In this document: piece after piece, positions 38,780 to 49,128 of the stretch
Layout: the number at the start of each line of letters is the position of its first letter
Numbering within the stretch: the first letter of the stretch is position 1
NCBI RefSeq assembly: GCF_947495725.1
Contig: NZ_CANLZZ010000002.1
Coordinates: 761,315-825,314, forward strand
Direction of reading: 5' to 3'
Source of the DNA: an uncultured Lutibacter sp.
GTDB taxonomy: Bacteria > Bacteroidota > Bacteroidia > Flavobacteriales > Flavobacteriaceae
DNA: 64,000 nt
Notes under the pieces: generated by a model
Database searches by the model: none
Told to the model about the DNA's origin: nothing
The model's input: only the letters and a program-made list of their open reading frames with translations
Made by a program: the position numbers and the translations under genes

Positions 38780-40111
38780 ATGAAGCTAGTTGTGCTTGGA
38801 GCGGGAGAAAGCGGTGTAGGAACTGCTATTTTGGGTAAACAAAAAGGATATAAAGTTTTTGTTTCGGATAAAGGTACAATTGCTGAAAAATATAAAAAAG
38901 TTCTTTTAAATAATAATATTTCTTTTGAAGAAGGAATACATACTGAAGCCAAAATATTTGATTCGGATGTGGTTATGAAAAGTCCAGGAATACCAGACAA
39001 AGCTCCTTTAATAGTTGAGTTAAAACAAAAAGGTATTCGAGTAATTTCAGAGATTGAGTTTGCATCTAAATATACGAACGGAATAATAGTAGGTATAACG
39101 GGTTCAAATGGTAAAACAACCACAACAATGTTGGTGAATCATATTCTAACTCAAGCCAATTTAAACGTTGGAATGGGAGGAAATATTGGAGAAAGTTTTG
39201 CAGAACAAGTTGCGGAACATCATTTTGATATTCATGTATTGGAACTGAGTAGTTTTCAATTAGATGGCATCGAAAAGTTTGCGCCACATATAGCGATAAT
39301 CACAAACATTTCTCCAGATCATTTGGATAGATATGAGTATAAGTATGAAAATTACATCAATTCTAAATTTAGAATAACCGAAAATCAGACAGAAAATGAT
39401 TTTTTGATTTATGATGCTGATGATGAAGAGATTATAAAATATTTGAGTAAAAATAAAGTGAAAGCGACTTTGCTGCCTTTTTCATTAACAAAAAAAGTAA
39501 AGCAAGGAGCCTATATAAAAGATAAAAACATAATAATAAAATATAAAAACGAAGAAACAATAATGGGTATATCAACTTTAGCATTAAAGGGTAAACATAA
39601 TACAAAAAATGCAATGGCAGCAGCCATGACTGCCTCGTTATTAAAGGTTAGAAAAGACTTAATTAGAGAAAGTTTGGAAGATTTTGAAGGTGCAGAACAT
39701 AGACTTGAACCTGTTTTGAAAATAAATGGTGTGCATTACATTAATGATTCGAAAGCGACAAATGTTAATGCAACATATTATGCACTTGATAGTGTAAAAA
39801 CTCCTACAGTTTGGATTGTAGGTGGTGTGGATAAAGGAAATGATTATTTGGATTTAATGCCAATGGTTAGAGAGAAAGTGAAAGCAATTATTTGTTTGGG
39901 TGTTGAAAATAAGAAAATAATTCAAACATTTAATAATGTAGTTGATCTAATTGTTGAAACAGCAGGAGCCGAAGAAGCTGTTAAGGTTGCGTATAAAATT
40001 GCTGAAAAAGGAGATACTGTTTTATTATCTCCAGCTTGTGCAAGTTTTGATTTATTTGAAAATTACGAAGATAGAGGTAATCAATTTAAAAAGGCTGTAA
40101 GAGAGCTATAA
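38780..40111 (+). CDS. murD: UDP-MurNAc-L-alanine:D-glutamate ligase
   Basis: GITGSNGKTTTTMLVNHIL; NISPDHLDRY. Confidence 0.96.
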   Translation: MKLVVLGAGESGVGTAILGKQKGYKVFVSDKGTIAEKYKKVLLNNNISFEEGIHTEAKIFDSDVVMKSPGIPDKAPLIVELKQKGIRVISEIEFASKYTNGIIVGITGSNGKTTTTMLVNHILTQANLNVGMGGNIGESFAEQVAEHHFDIHVLELSSFQLDGIEKFAPHIAIITNISPDHLDRYEYKYENYINSKFRITENQTENDFLIYDADDEEIIKYLSKNKVKATLLPFSLTKKVKQGAYIKDKNIIIKYKNEETIMGISTLALKGKHNTKNAMAAAMTASLLKVRKDLIRESLEDFEGAEHRLEPVLKINGVHYINDSKATNVNATYYALDSVKTPTVWIVGGVDKGNDYLDLMPMVREKVKAIICLGVENKKIIQTFNNVVDLIVETAGAEEAVKVAYKIAEKGDTVLLSPACASFDLFENYEDRGNQFKKAVREL

Positions 40112-41305
40112 ATGAAAAGTATATTAAAAAATATTGAAGGAGATCGCACTATTTGGGCTATTGTAGGATTTATGGCTATTTTGTCATTTATGCCTGTATA
40201 TAGTGCAAGTACAAATTTAGTGTATGTTGCAAATTCAGGAACAACAACATATCACCTAATTAAACATGTAGTGCTACTTTTTTTTGGTTTTTTAATTATA
40301 TACGGAGTTCATAAAATACCATATCGTTTTTTTAGTGGAGGATCGGTTTTAATGTTACCAATAGTAATTGTTTTATTAATTGTTACATTGGCTAAAGGAA
40401 CAACAATTGGAGGTGCCAACGCAAGTAGATGGATTCAGATTCCAATTATTGGAATCGGATTTCAAACATCTACATTGGCAGGCTTAGTGCTAATGGTTTA
40501 TGTTTCAAGATATTTAGCTAGAAATAAAGATAAAATAATAATTTTTAAAGAAAGTTTGTGGCAATTGTGGTTGCCCGTTGCGGTTACTTTAGCATTTATT
40601 TTACCAGCAAACTTTTCAACAACAGCCATAATATTTACTATGATTTTGTTGTTAACATTTATTGGTGGGTACCCATTTAAATACTTGGCTTCAATTTTAG
40701 GTTTAGGAATTGTTGCCTTGGCTTTGTTTATTCTAACAGCAAAAGCATTTCCTAACGTAATGCCAAACCGTGTTGATACTTGGATTAGTAGAATAGAAAA
40801 CTTTTCAGATAAAAATGCTGAAGAGGGCTATCAGGTAGAAAAAGCCAAAATAGCAATAGCAAGTGGAGGTTTGCAAGGACGTGGCCCAGGAAAAAGTGTT
40901 CAAAAAAACTTTTTACCGCAATCATCATCCGATTTTATTTTTGCAATTATAGTAGAAGAGTATGGATTAATATTTGGAGCACTAACAGTAATTTTAATGT
41001 ATTTTTTATTGCTATTTAGAATTTTAGTAGCTGCAAAAAAAGCAACAACAATATTTGCAACTTTACTAATAATTGGAGTTGGCTTACCTATTATTTTTCA
41101 AGCAATTATTAATATGGCTGTAGCGGTAAATTTATTTCCAGTAACTGGCCAAACATTGCCATTAATAAGTAGTGGAGGAACATCCATTTGGATGACATGT
41201 TTTGCAATAGGAATTATTTTAAGTGTAACAGCCGATAAAGAGAAAATTATAAATTCAGAAACTGAAGAAAATCCTTTAGATATTTTACATGAAGCAATCG
41301 ATTAA
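40112..41305 (+). CDS. ftsW: Cell division SEDS protein FtsW
   Basis: Multi-TM SEDS protein; [25 protein letters not shown]. Confidence 0.95.
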   Translation: MKSILKNIEGDRTIWAIVGFMAILSFMPVYSASTNLVYVANSGTTTYHLIKHVVLLFFGFLIIYGVHKIPYRFFSGGSVLMLPIVIVLLIVTLAKGTTIGGANASRWIQIPIIGIGFQTSTLAGLVLMVYVSRYLARNKDKIIIFKESLWQLWLPVAVTLAFILPANFSTTAIIFTMILLLTFIGGYPFKYLASILGLGIVALALFILTAKAFPNVMPNRVDTWISRIENFSDKNAEEGYQVEKAKIAIASGGLQGRGPGKSVQKNFLPQSSSDFIFAIIVEEYGLIFGALTVILMYFLLLFRILVAAKKATTIFATLLIIGVGLPIIFQAIINMAVAVNLFPVTGQTLPLISSGGTSIWMTCFAIGIILSVTADKEKIINSETEENPLDILHEAID

Positions 41306-42383
41306 CATAATATTGAGTGGTGGTGGTACCGGAGGTCACATTTATCCGGCTGTTTCAATAGCTAATGAGCTAAAGGAAAAATACCCTAATGCAAAATTTT
41401 TATTTGTTGGAGCTAAGGATAGAATGGAAATGGAGAAAGTACCGCAAGCTGGTTATGAAATAGAAGGTTTATGGATTTCTGGACTACAAAGAAAATTAAC
41501 ATTAAAAAACTTGGCCTTTCCATTTAAATTATTGAGTAGTTTGTGGAATGCTTTTAAAATTATAAAAAAGTTTAAACCAACTGTGGTAATTGGAACTGGT
41601 GGATTTGCAAGTGGACCAACACTTTATGCAGCAAGTATAAAGGGCGTAAAAACATTAATTCAGGAGCAAAATTCATATCCAGGAATTACAAATAAATTAC
41701 TTAGTAAAAAAGCCAATAAAATATGTGTTGCTTATGAAGGTCTTGAACGCTTTTTCCCATCGGATAAGATTATTAAAACAGGTAATCCAGTTCGTCAAGA
41801 TTTGTTAAAAGTCGATAATTTAAGAGACGAAGCTATTTCATTTTTTGGATTGAATTCAGCTAAAAAAACCTTAGTTATAATTGGAGGGAGTTTAGGAGCA
41901 CGTGCCGTTAATAATTTAATTGAAAAGCATATTAAATGGTTAGTTGAAAATGAAATTCAGGTTATTTGGCAAACGGGGAAATTATATTATGAAGAGTTTA
42001 AAAAATATGATGATTTAGAAGGTGTGAAAACATATGCTTTTTTAAATAGAATGGACTTAACTTATGCAGCTGCGGATATTTTAATAAGTAGAGCAGGAGC
42101 TAGTTCAATTTCCGAATTATGCATTGTTGGTAAACCAGTAATTTTTATTCCGTCGCCAAATGTTGCCGAAGATCACCAAACAAAAAATGCCTTATCTGTG
42201 GTAAATAAAAATGCGGCATTATTATTAAGGGAGTCGGAATTAGAAATGTTTAAAACTATGTTTTCTGAATTGATTAATGACGAAATTTTGAGCGAAAAAT
42301 TAAGTAAAAACATAAAGAAATTGGCGTTGCCAAATGCAACAAAGGATATTGTAAAAGAAATTGAAAAATTAATTATTAGTTAG
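41289..42383 (+). CDS. murG: UDP-GlcNAc:lipid I GlcNAc transferase
   Basis: [31 protein letters not shown]. Confidence 0.97.
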   Translation: MKQSINIILSGGGTGGHIYPAVSIANELKEKYPNAKFLFVGAKDRMEMEKVPQAGYEIEGLWISGLQRKLTLKNLAFPFKLLSSLWNAFKIIKKFKPTVVIGTGGFASGPTLYAASIKGVKTLIQEQNSYPGITNKLLSKKANKICVAYEGLERFFPSDKIIKTGNPVRQDLLKVDNLRDEAISFFGLNSAKKTLVIIGGSLGARAVNNLIEKHIKWLVENEIQVIWQTGKLYYEEFKKYDDLEGVKTYAFLNRMDLTYAAADILISRAGASSISELCIVGKPVIFIPSPNVAEDHQTKNALSVVNKNAALLLRESELEMFKTMFSELINDEILSEKLSKNIKKLALPNATKDIVKEIEKLIIS

Positions 42384-43730
42384 TTGAATTTAAATAATAT
42401 ACATAACGTTTATTTTGTTGGAGTCGGAGGAATCGGAATGAGTGCTATTGCCATTTATTTTAATAGTTGTGGGAAAAATGTCGCTGGATACGACAAAACA
42501 CCTAGCGAAATCACTACTAATTTACAAAACAAAGGGATTGTAATTCATTTTGAAGATTCAATAGATTTTATTCCCGAATCATTTAAAAATAAAGAACAAA
42601 CAATTGTTGTTTATACTCCAGCAATTCCAAACAACCATAAAGAGTTAAATTATTTTATAGATAATAATTTTAAAGTTCTAAAGCGTTCAGAAATTTTAGG
42701 CGAAATAACTAAAAATACAATTTGTTTAGCCGTTGCAGGAACTCATGGTAAAACAACTACATCAACAATTTTAGGGCATATTTTAAAAGAAGCCAATGTG
42801 AAATCAACTTCTTTTTTAGGAGGTATTTCTGAAAATTATAATTCAAATTTAATTCTTGGAGGTGATGAGGTTTCCGTTGTTGAAGCCGATGAATTTGATC
42901 GATCGTTTTTAAAGCTCTCTCCAAATATTGCTTGCATTACCTCAATGGATGCAGATCATTTGGATATTTACGGTGAGCATTCTGAATTAGAAAAATCATT
43001 TAAAGAATTTGCAAATAAAGTTTCAGACAAATTAATAGTAAAAAAAGGACTTCCAATTAAAGGGCAAACTTTTGGTTTGGAAGAAGGAGCCGATTTTGAC
43101 GCTTACAATATTAGAATAGAAAATGGAGCGTATATTTTTGATGTTAAAACACCTATTGAAGATTTTAAAAATGCGAAGATATATTTACCAGGAAAACATA
43201 ATGTGCTAAATGCGGTGGCAGCTTTGGCAATGGCAAATAGTTACGGTATAACATTACCTGTCATTGCTAAAGCTTTACTTTCATTTAAGGGAATAAAAAG
43301 ACGTTTTTCATATAAAATTAACACTCCAAATTTAGTTTTAATTGATGATTATGCGCATCATCCAACAGAAATAAATGCAGTAGTTGATTCTGTAAAAGAA
43401 ATGTACCCAAATAAAAAGGTTTTAGGTGTGTTTCAACCACATTTATATAGCAGAACAAGAGATTTTATTAATGACTTTGCTAAGAGTTTATCTAGGTTTA
43501 ATGAATTAATATTACTCGATATTTACCCTGCAAGAGAATTGCCAATAAAAGATGTTAATTCTAATTGGTTACTAGAGAAAATATCTATTAAAAATAAACA
43601 AATATCTTCTAAAGAAAATTTAGTAGAAAATATATTAAAATCGAAATCGGAAATTGTCGTTGTAATAGGAGCAGGTGACATTGGAGAAATGGTAGAATCA
43701 ATTAAAAATAGTTTAACAATTGAAAATTAA
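42384..43730 (+). CDS. murC: UDP-MurNAc:L-alanine ligase (TTG start)
   Basis: FVGVGGIGMSAIA; AGTHGKTTTSTILGHIL; DDYAHHPTEI. Confidence 0.97.
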   Translation: MNLNNIHNVYFVGVGGIGMSAIAIYFNSCGKNVAGYDKTPSEITTNLQNKGIVIHFEDSIDFIPESFKNKEQTIVVYTPAIPNNHKELNYFIDNNFKVLKRSEILGEITKNTICLAVAGTHGKTTTSTILGHILKEANVKSTSFLGGISENYNSNLILGGDEVSVVEADEFDRSFLKLSPNIACITSMDADHLDIYGEHSELEKSFKEFANKVSDKLIVKKGLPIKGQTFGLEEGADFDAYNIRIENGAYIFDVKTPIEDFKNAKIYLPGKHNVLNAVAALAMANSYGITLPVIAKALLSFKGIKRRFSYKINTPNLVLIDDYAHHPTEINAVVDSVKEMYPNKKVLGVFQPHLYSRTRDFINDFAKSLSRFNELILLDIYPARELPIKDVNSNWLLEKISIKNKQISSKENLVENILKSKSEIVVVIGAGDIGEMVESIKNSLTIEN

Positions 43731-44442
43731 TTGGAATTACATAAAGGGCTTATTTCTACTGGGTTTAGTAGTGTTTTTATATGGGTTTGCTCATCATAAA
43801 CATAGTGGTAAAAAAGTAACGGATATTAACGTGGAATTTAAGCAAGGAGATAACCTTTTTATGAATTATGAAATGGTTAATAAATTGTTAATACAAAATG
43901 GAAAGTCGGTTAAAAATGAAGCAAAAACTGTTATAGATTTACAAAAACTGGAAAATAATGTGCGATCACATTCAATGGTGGAAAACGCATCGGTTTTTTT
44001 AACGGTTGATGGTTTGTTGAAAACTGTAATAAAACAACGAACTCCAATAGCAAGAGTCATATCTAATAATAGAAGTTATTATATTGATAAACAGGCAAAA
44101 AAAATGCCATTATCAAATAATCACTCGGCCAGAGTTATGTTAATTTCTGGAGATATTAATGATAATGATATTGCTCAAATTTATGTGTTGGTTTCAAAAA
44201 TTTTAAGCGATGATTTTTTGAAAAAACAAATAATTGGAGGTCGAAAAACAGCTAACAACGAGTATGTTTTAAGTATGCGAGTTGGAGAACAGGAAATTGA
44301 AATAGGCGAAATTGAGAATTTAGATTCAAAATTTAAAAACTTAAAAGCCTTTTTTAATAAAACCATGACAGATAAAACTATAGATAGTTATACATCAATA
44401 AATTTAAAATACAACAACCAGGTTGTTTGCACAAAAAAGTAA
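43720..44442 (+). CDS. ftsQ: Cell division protein FtsQ/DivIB (TTG start)
   Basis: Single N-terminal TM, POTRA-like region, position between murC and ftsA. Confidence 0.85.
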   Translation: MKINWNYIKGLFLLGLVVFLYGFAHHKHSGKKVTDINVEFKQGDNLFMNYEMVNKLLIQNGKSVKNEAKTVIDLQKLENNVRSHSMVENASVFLTVDGLLKTVIKQRTPIARVISNNRSYYIDKQAKKMPLSNNHSARVMLISGDINDNDIAQIYVLVSKILSDDFLKKQIIGGRKTANNEYVLSMRVGEQEIEIGEIENLDSKFKNLKAFFNKTMTDKTIDSYTSINLKYNNQVVCTKK

Positions 44443-44445
44443 GGT

Positions 44446-45780
44446 ATGGAACATAATGATATTTCAGTTGGATTAGATATAGGAACAACAAAAATTGTTG
44501 CTATGATAGGTCGTAGAAATGAATATGGGAAGATTGAATTACTCGGTACAGGAAAAGCCAAAAGTTTGGGAGTGCATAGAGGAGTTGTAAATAATATAAC
44601 TCAAACCATACAGTCCATACAAATGGCAGTTGATGAAGCTATAGCGGTTTCTGGTATCGCAATAAAGGAGGCTGTTGTTGGTATTGCAGGTCAACACATT
44701 AGAAGTTTACAACATAGTGATTACATTACTAGAGCTAATTCTGAAGAAGTAATTAGCGATGACGATCTAGATAAACTTGAAAAGCAAGTGCATAAATTAG
44801 TTATGCTTCCAGGTGAAGAAATTATTCACGTATTACCGCAAGAGTTTAAGGTTGATGGACAAGCAGAAATTACTGAGCCAGTTGGAATGTATGGAGGTAG
44901 ATTGGAAGCCAATTTTCATGTAGTTGTTGGCCAGGTTTCATCAATAAGAAATATAGGGCGTTGTATTAAAAGCGCTGGTTTAAATTTAGCAGGAATAACT
45001 CTAGAACCTTTGGCGTCTGCAGAAGCAGTATTAAGTAATGAAGAAAAAGAAGCAGGTGTAGCTTTAATTGATATTGGTGGAGGAACAACGGATTTAGCAA
45101 TTTTTAAAAATGGAATTATTCGTCATACAGCAGTTATCCCTTTTGGAGGGAATGTTATAACTGAAGACATTAAGGAAGGATGTTCAATAATTGAAAAACA
45201 AGCAGAATTGCTTAAAACAAAATTTGGATCTGCTTGGCCAGGAGAAAATAAGGACAATGAAATTGTATCAATTCCTGGATTGCGAGGAAGAGATCCAAAG
45301 GAAATTACCCTTAAAAATCTTTCAAGAATTATCCATGCTCGTGTAGTCGAAATTATAGAACAAGTTTTTTTAGAAATAAAAAACTATGGACACGAGGAAC
45401 CAAAGAAAAAATTAATAGCCGGAATAGTTTTAACGGGAGGAGGAGCACAACTAAAGCATTTAAAACAGCTTGTAGAGTATATTACAGGAATGGATACAAG
45501 AATAGGATATCCAAATGAAAATTTAGCAGGAGATTCAGACGAAAGCCTTTCAAGTCCGCAATATGCAACGGCTGTTGGGTTATTAATGAATGGATTAAAT
45601 AGGCTAGATAAACAAAAAGAAAAAATTGCTCAACAACAAATTACAGAAGAGCAAGTTGAAAATAAGAATGAAGTAGAAAATGAAGTAGAAGAAAAACCAG
45701 AGGAATTCAAAGAGCCTAAAAAATCCATTTTTGAGAAATGGGGAGATAAGTTTAGAGATTTTTTAGACAACGCAGAATAA
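44446..45780 (+). CDS. ftsA: Cell division protein FtsA
   Basis: VGLDIGTTKIVAMIG; ALIDIGGGTTDLAIF; C-terminal SIFEKWGDKFRDFLDNAE amphipathic helix. Confidence 0.97.
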   Translation: MEHNDISVGLDIGTTKIVAMIGRRNEYGKIELLGTGKAKSLGVHRGVVNNITQTIQSIQMAVDEAIAVSGIAIKEAVVGIAGQHIRSLQHSDYITRANSEEVISDDDLDKLEKQVHKLVMLPGEEIIHVLPQEFKVDGQAEITEPVGMYGGRLEANFHVVVGQVSSIRNIGRCIKSAGLNLAGITLEPLASAEAVLSNEEKEAGVALIDIGGGTTDLAIFKNGIIRHTAVIPFGGNVITEDIKEGCSIIEKQAELLKTKFGSAWPGENKDNEIVSIPGLRGRDPKEITLKNLSRIIHARVVEIIEQVFLEIKNYGHEEPKKKLIAGIVLTGGGAQLKHLKQLVEYITGMDTRIGYPNENLAGDSDESLSSPQYATAVGLLMNGLNRLDKQKEKIAQQQITEEQVENKNEVENEVEEKPEEFKEPKKSIFEKWGDKFRDFLDNAE

Positions 45781-45820
45781 ATTAAAAAGAAAAAGACCAA
45801 TAACACCAAAAAGTCATATT

Positions 45821-47749
45821 ATGAGCAGTTCAGATTTTAGCAACATTTCATTCGATTTACCAAAGAATCAATCAAACGTAATAAAAGTCATTGGAGTAGG
45901 TGGCGGAGGTAGTAATGCCGTAAACCATATGTACTCTCAGGGAATTAACGGAGTTGATTTTGTTATTTGTAATACCGATGCTCAGGCATTGCAAAATAGC
46001 CCTATTCCAACCAAAATTCAATTGGGAGTTTCCTTAACCGAAGGTTTGGGAGCGGGTGCCAACCCAGAAGTTGGTGAACAGGCTGCAATGGAAAGTATTC
46101 AGGAAATTAAGGATATGTTATCTTCTAACTCAAAAATGGTGTTTATAAATGTTGGAATGGGTGGAGGAACAGGAACTGGTGCAGCTCCAATAATTGCAAA
46201 GGTTGCACGAGAATTAGATTTATTAACAATTGGTATTGTTACAATTCCTTTTTCTTTTGAAGGAAAAATGAGAAATGATCAAGCTCAAAAAGGAATAGAG
46301 CGTTTGCGTCAGTATGTAGATTCTTTAGTTGTAATTAACAATAATAAATTACGTGAAGTTTATGGGAATTTAGGATTTAAAGCTGGTTTCTCAAAAGCAG
46401 ATGAAGTATTATCAACTGCATCTAGAGGAATTGCAGAGGTAATTACACATCATTACACTCAAAATATTGATTTAAAAGATGCTAAAACAGTACTTTCGAA
46501 TAGTGGTACCGCAATTATGGGCTCGGCTACGGCATCTGGACAAAACAGGTCTGAAGAAGCAATTTCAAAAGCCTTAGATTCTCCCTTATTAAATGATAAT
46601 AAAATAATGGGAGCTAAAAATGTGTTACTTCTAATTGTTTCTGGAACCGAAGAAATTACAATTGATGAAATTGGAGAAATTAACGATTTTATTCAGGCCG
46701 AAGCTAAGTCTGACGTTAATATTATAATGGGTGTTGGAGAAGATGAAAAATTAGGAGATGCTATTGCTGTTACAATTGTAGCAACGGGTTTTAATAAAGA
46801 TCAACAACATGAAATTTCGAATACTGAGGCAAAGAAAATTATTCACACTTTAGGAGAAGAGCAAGAAGCTTCATTTGATTTTGCAGATAAAAAATTAACA
46901 AAAACAATTCAAAAGCCAGAAGTTGCTTCGGAAATAGAAAGTATTCCAGAAGAAGAAGAGAAAATTGTATTTGATTTAGGAGAGGAAGAAGAGGATGATT
47001 TTAAAATTATTCCAACTACCGAATTTATTAAAAATATAGACGTTGTTTATGAAGAGATTTCTGAAGAAAAAATAAATGAAGACGATTTTGTTATAACTCC
47101 AATGAATGAGGTGGTTGAAGAAAAACCAATGGAAGTTGAAGAGAAGCAAATTGAATTTACATTTGATATTCCAATTTCTCAATTAAAAAATAAACCTAAA
47201 GTTGAAGAACCTAAGATTAAGGTAGAAGAAATTGAGGTTGTAGATCATAAAGTTGTAGAGGTTGATCAGCCTATTAAGAAAGAAGAGGACGTTTATTTCA
47301 CTCTTGAAGATTATACAGAACTTGAACAGAACTTAACACAGGCAACTAAAAAAGATGTTGAAAAACCTGAAAAAAAGGTTCAAGAAGAGTTGCAAATTAC
47401 ATTGCGTGCAGAGGTTGAGGAAAGTAAAAACGAGATTGATATTAATGAACAAATAGTAATTGATCATAAAGAAGTTTCTCCTCTCGATTTAACTATTGCA
47501 GAGTTACAAGCAAGAGCAGCCGAAAGAAGAGAGAAAATGAAAAACTTTAATTACAAGTTTGTAAACAAAGTAAATCAAAATATTGATGAAATTGAAAAAG
47601 AACCTGCTTACAAGCGTATGGGAGTTCAATTAGATGAGACTGCTCATTCATCAGAAAATAGTCAATCTAGAACAACTTTAGATATAGATGATAATGATGA
47701 TATAAAATTTAGATCAAATAATTCATTTTTACATGATAATGTAGATTAA
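45821..47749 (+). CDS. ftsZ: Cell division protein FtsZ, long linker (642 aa)
   Basis: GVGGGGSNAVNHM; GMGGGTGTGAAP; long E/K-rich linker; tail EPAYKRMGVQLD. Confidence 0.97.
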   Translation: MSSSDFSNISFDLPKNQSNVIKVIGVGGGGSNAVNHMYSQGINGVDFVICNTDAQALQNSPIPTKIQLGVSLTEGLGAGANPEVGEQAAMESIQEIKDMLSSNSKMVFINVGMGGGTGTGAAPIIAKVARELDLLTIGIVTIPFSFEGKMRNDQAQKGIERLRQYVDSLVVINNNKLREVYGNLGFKAGFSKADEVLSTASRGIAEVITHHYTQNIDLKDAKTVLSNSGTAIMGSATASGQNRSEEAISKALDSPLLNDNKIMGAKNVLLLIVSGTEEITIDEIGEINDFIQAEAKSDVNIIMGVGEDEKLGDAIAVTIVATGFNKDQQHEISNTEAKKIIHTLGEEQEASFDFADKKLTKTIQKPEVASEIESIPEEEEKIVFDLGEEEEDDFKIIPTTEFIKNIDVVYEEISEEKINEDDFVITPMNEVVEEKPMEVEEKQIEFTFDIPISQLKNKPKVEEPKIKVEEIEVVDHKVVEVDQPIKKEEDVYFTLEDYTELEQNLTQATKKDVEKPEKKVQEELQITLRAEVEESKNEIDINEQIVIDHKEVSPLDLTIAELQARAAERREKMKNFNYKFVNKVNQNIDEIEKEPAYKRMGVQLDETAHSSENSQSRTTLDIDDNDDIKFRSNNSFLHDNVD

Positions 47750-47768
47750 AAATATTGCCCAAAGACTG

Positions 47769-47846
47769 GAACCCTTAGATTTATATTCTAAGTTTTGGAC
47801 CTGGAAATCTTTATAATATTTAGAGATTTTCGGGTTCTTTTTTTTT
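47769..47846 (+). terminator. Three-way-junction terminator downstream of ftsZ
   Basis: Closing stem GAACCC/GGGTTC followed by a T9 run, enclosing two further hairpins. Confidence 0.75.
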
Positions 47847-47871
47847 ATCTTCGCAGTCAAATAATATAATT

Positions 47872-48321
47872 ATGAGTTTACAGCAAAAAATAATGGTAAA
47901 ATTAAAAGAAGCAATGAAATCGAAAGATGCTGTTGCTTTAGAATCATTAAGAGCAATAAAATCGGAACTATTGTTAGCTAAAACAAAAAGTGGAGCTTCG
48001 GAAGAATTAACAGCTGAAGAAGAGATAAAAATTGTGCAAAAATTAGTTAAGCAAAGAAAAGATAGTGCAGCGTTGTATAAAGAGCAAGGCAGGGAGGATT
48101 TGGCAGATCCAGAATTGGCACAAGTTGAAATTATTGCGCAGTTTTTACCAAAACAATTAGGTGAAGAAGAATTGAAAAATTTTATTGCAGAAATAATAAA
48201 AAAAGTTGGAGCTTCATCAATGAAAGATATGGGTAAAGTAATGGGAATGGCTTCTAAACAACTGGCGGGTAAAGCAGATGGTAAAGCAATTTCAGTGGTA
48301 GTAAAACAATTGTTGTCTTAA
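47872..48321 (+). CDS. yqeY: GatB/YqeY domain-containing protein
   Basis: MSLQQKIMVKLKEAMKSKD...LRAIKSEL; PKQLGEEEL; GKVMGMASKQLAGKADGK. Confidence 0.93.
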   Translation: MSLQQKIMVKLKEAMKSKDAVALESLRAIKSELLLAKTKSGASEELTAEEEIKIVQKLVKQRKDSAALYKEQGREDLADPELAQVEIIAQFLPKQLGEEELKNFIAEIIKKVGASSMKDMGKVMGMASKQLAGKADGKAISVVVKQLLS

Positions 48322-48328
48322 TAAAATA

Positions 48329-48402
48329 GGCCTCGTGGCGCAACTGAATAGCGCACTGGATTTCGGCTCCAGCGGTTGCAGGTTTGAATCCTGCCGGGGT
48401 CA
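48329..48402 (+). tRNA. tRNA-Arg (anticodon TCG)
   Basis: GGCCTCG/CGGGGTC acceptor, GCGC D-stem, CTGGA-TTTCGGC-TCCAG anticodon arm, GCAGG-TTTGAAT-CCTGC T arm; CCA not encoded. Confidence 0.95.
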
Positions 48403-48413
48403 CAAAATTTCTT

Positions 48414-48449
48414 AAAAGAGAATCTATAATTTAGATTCTCTTTTTTTTT
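48414..48449 (+). terminator. Terminator of the tRNA-Arg transcript
   Basis: AAAGAGAATCTA...TAGATTCTCTTT followed by T tract. Confidence 0.88.
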
Positions 48450-49010
48450 GTTCGTCATAAATTTTAAACCAAATGAATCTATAATTGATAGAGGGTTTAT
48501 GTTATTGTTACTAAGTGGAGTTAAAGGTGAAAATTCCAATGGAAATTTAATATGTAGGTTTTTAACAGGTTGTACTATTAGAAATATTGGTGATGAAGAT
48601 TGGGCAAAGAAAAAGCGAATGGTTAAATATGGGCTACTGTTGAAAAGGGAAGGTATTCTTATTCCGGGCTTTTTATAATTAAAGAGGAGTCTGAAGTTGA
48701 GGATTTTGTTAAAAAAAAACTATAAGTGCAAAATCAAATTCTTGTCTAGGAGCAAAAAATGGAATTATTAAAATTTCTCCTTAAGAAACCAAAGATTTTA
48801 AGCTTGCTATTACTGGGAATGGAATCAATTGAACCTATGATTTTTCTTCTGAATTGAAAAATTAAAAACTTGAAATCTGAAGATTATAACCTTGTTATAA
48901 CTAGAGATGATGTTGATGAATTAAAATTCTTCGTTTTTAGGTTTGGTGTGTATATTTTGTCTGTAAAAACTTCAAACACAGTCAAAAACCTTAAAATTAT
49001 TAAGAATTAG
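48448..49010 (+). pseudogene. Degraded coding region next to tRNA-Arg
   Basis: Coherent peptide segments in different frames separated by stops and frameshifts: ...LLLKREGILIPG / FIIKEESEVEDFVKKK / SAKSNSCLGAKNGIIKISP* / DFKLAITGNGIN*TYDFSSELKN* / SEDYNLVITRDDVDELKFFVFRFG. Confidence 0.6.
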
Positions 49011-49128
49011 TTCATTTTTTATGATGAAAGTTTAATTATTAACAGGTGTTTATAATTAAAATAGATGTGAAATTTGGTAATATAAGAAATGTTATATATT
49101 TTTACCTACCGGAACAGAACAGTACGAT

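Noticed and set aside
38695-39123. 142-aa minus ORF across mraY/murD
   Set aside because: Antisense to two highly conserved genes; no functional signature.
46976-47182. 68-aa Phe/Asn-rich minus ORF within ftsZ linker
   Set aside because: Complement of the E/K-rich linker; composition artefact.
48318-48539. 73-aa minus ORF overlapping tRNA-Arg
   Set aside because: Overlaps the tRNA on the opposite strand; the CDPGRIQTCNRWSRNPVRYSVAPRG segment is a tRNA back-translation, a common false annotation.
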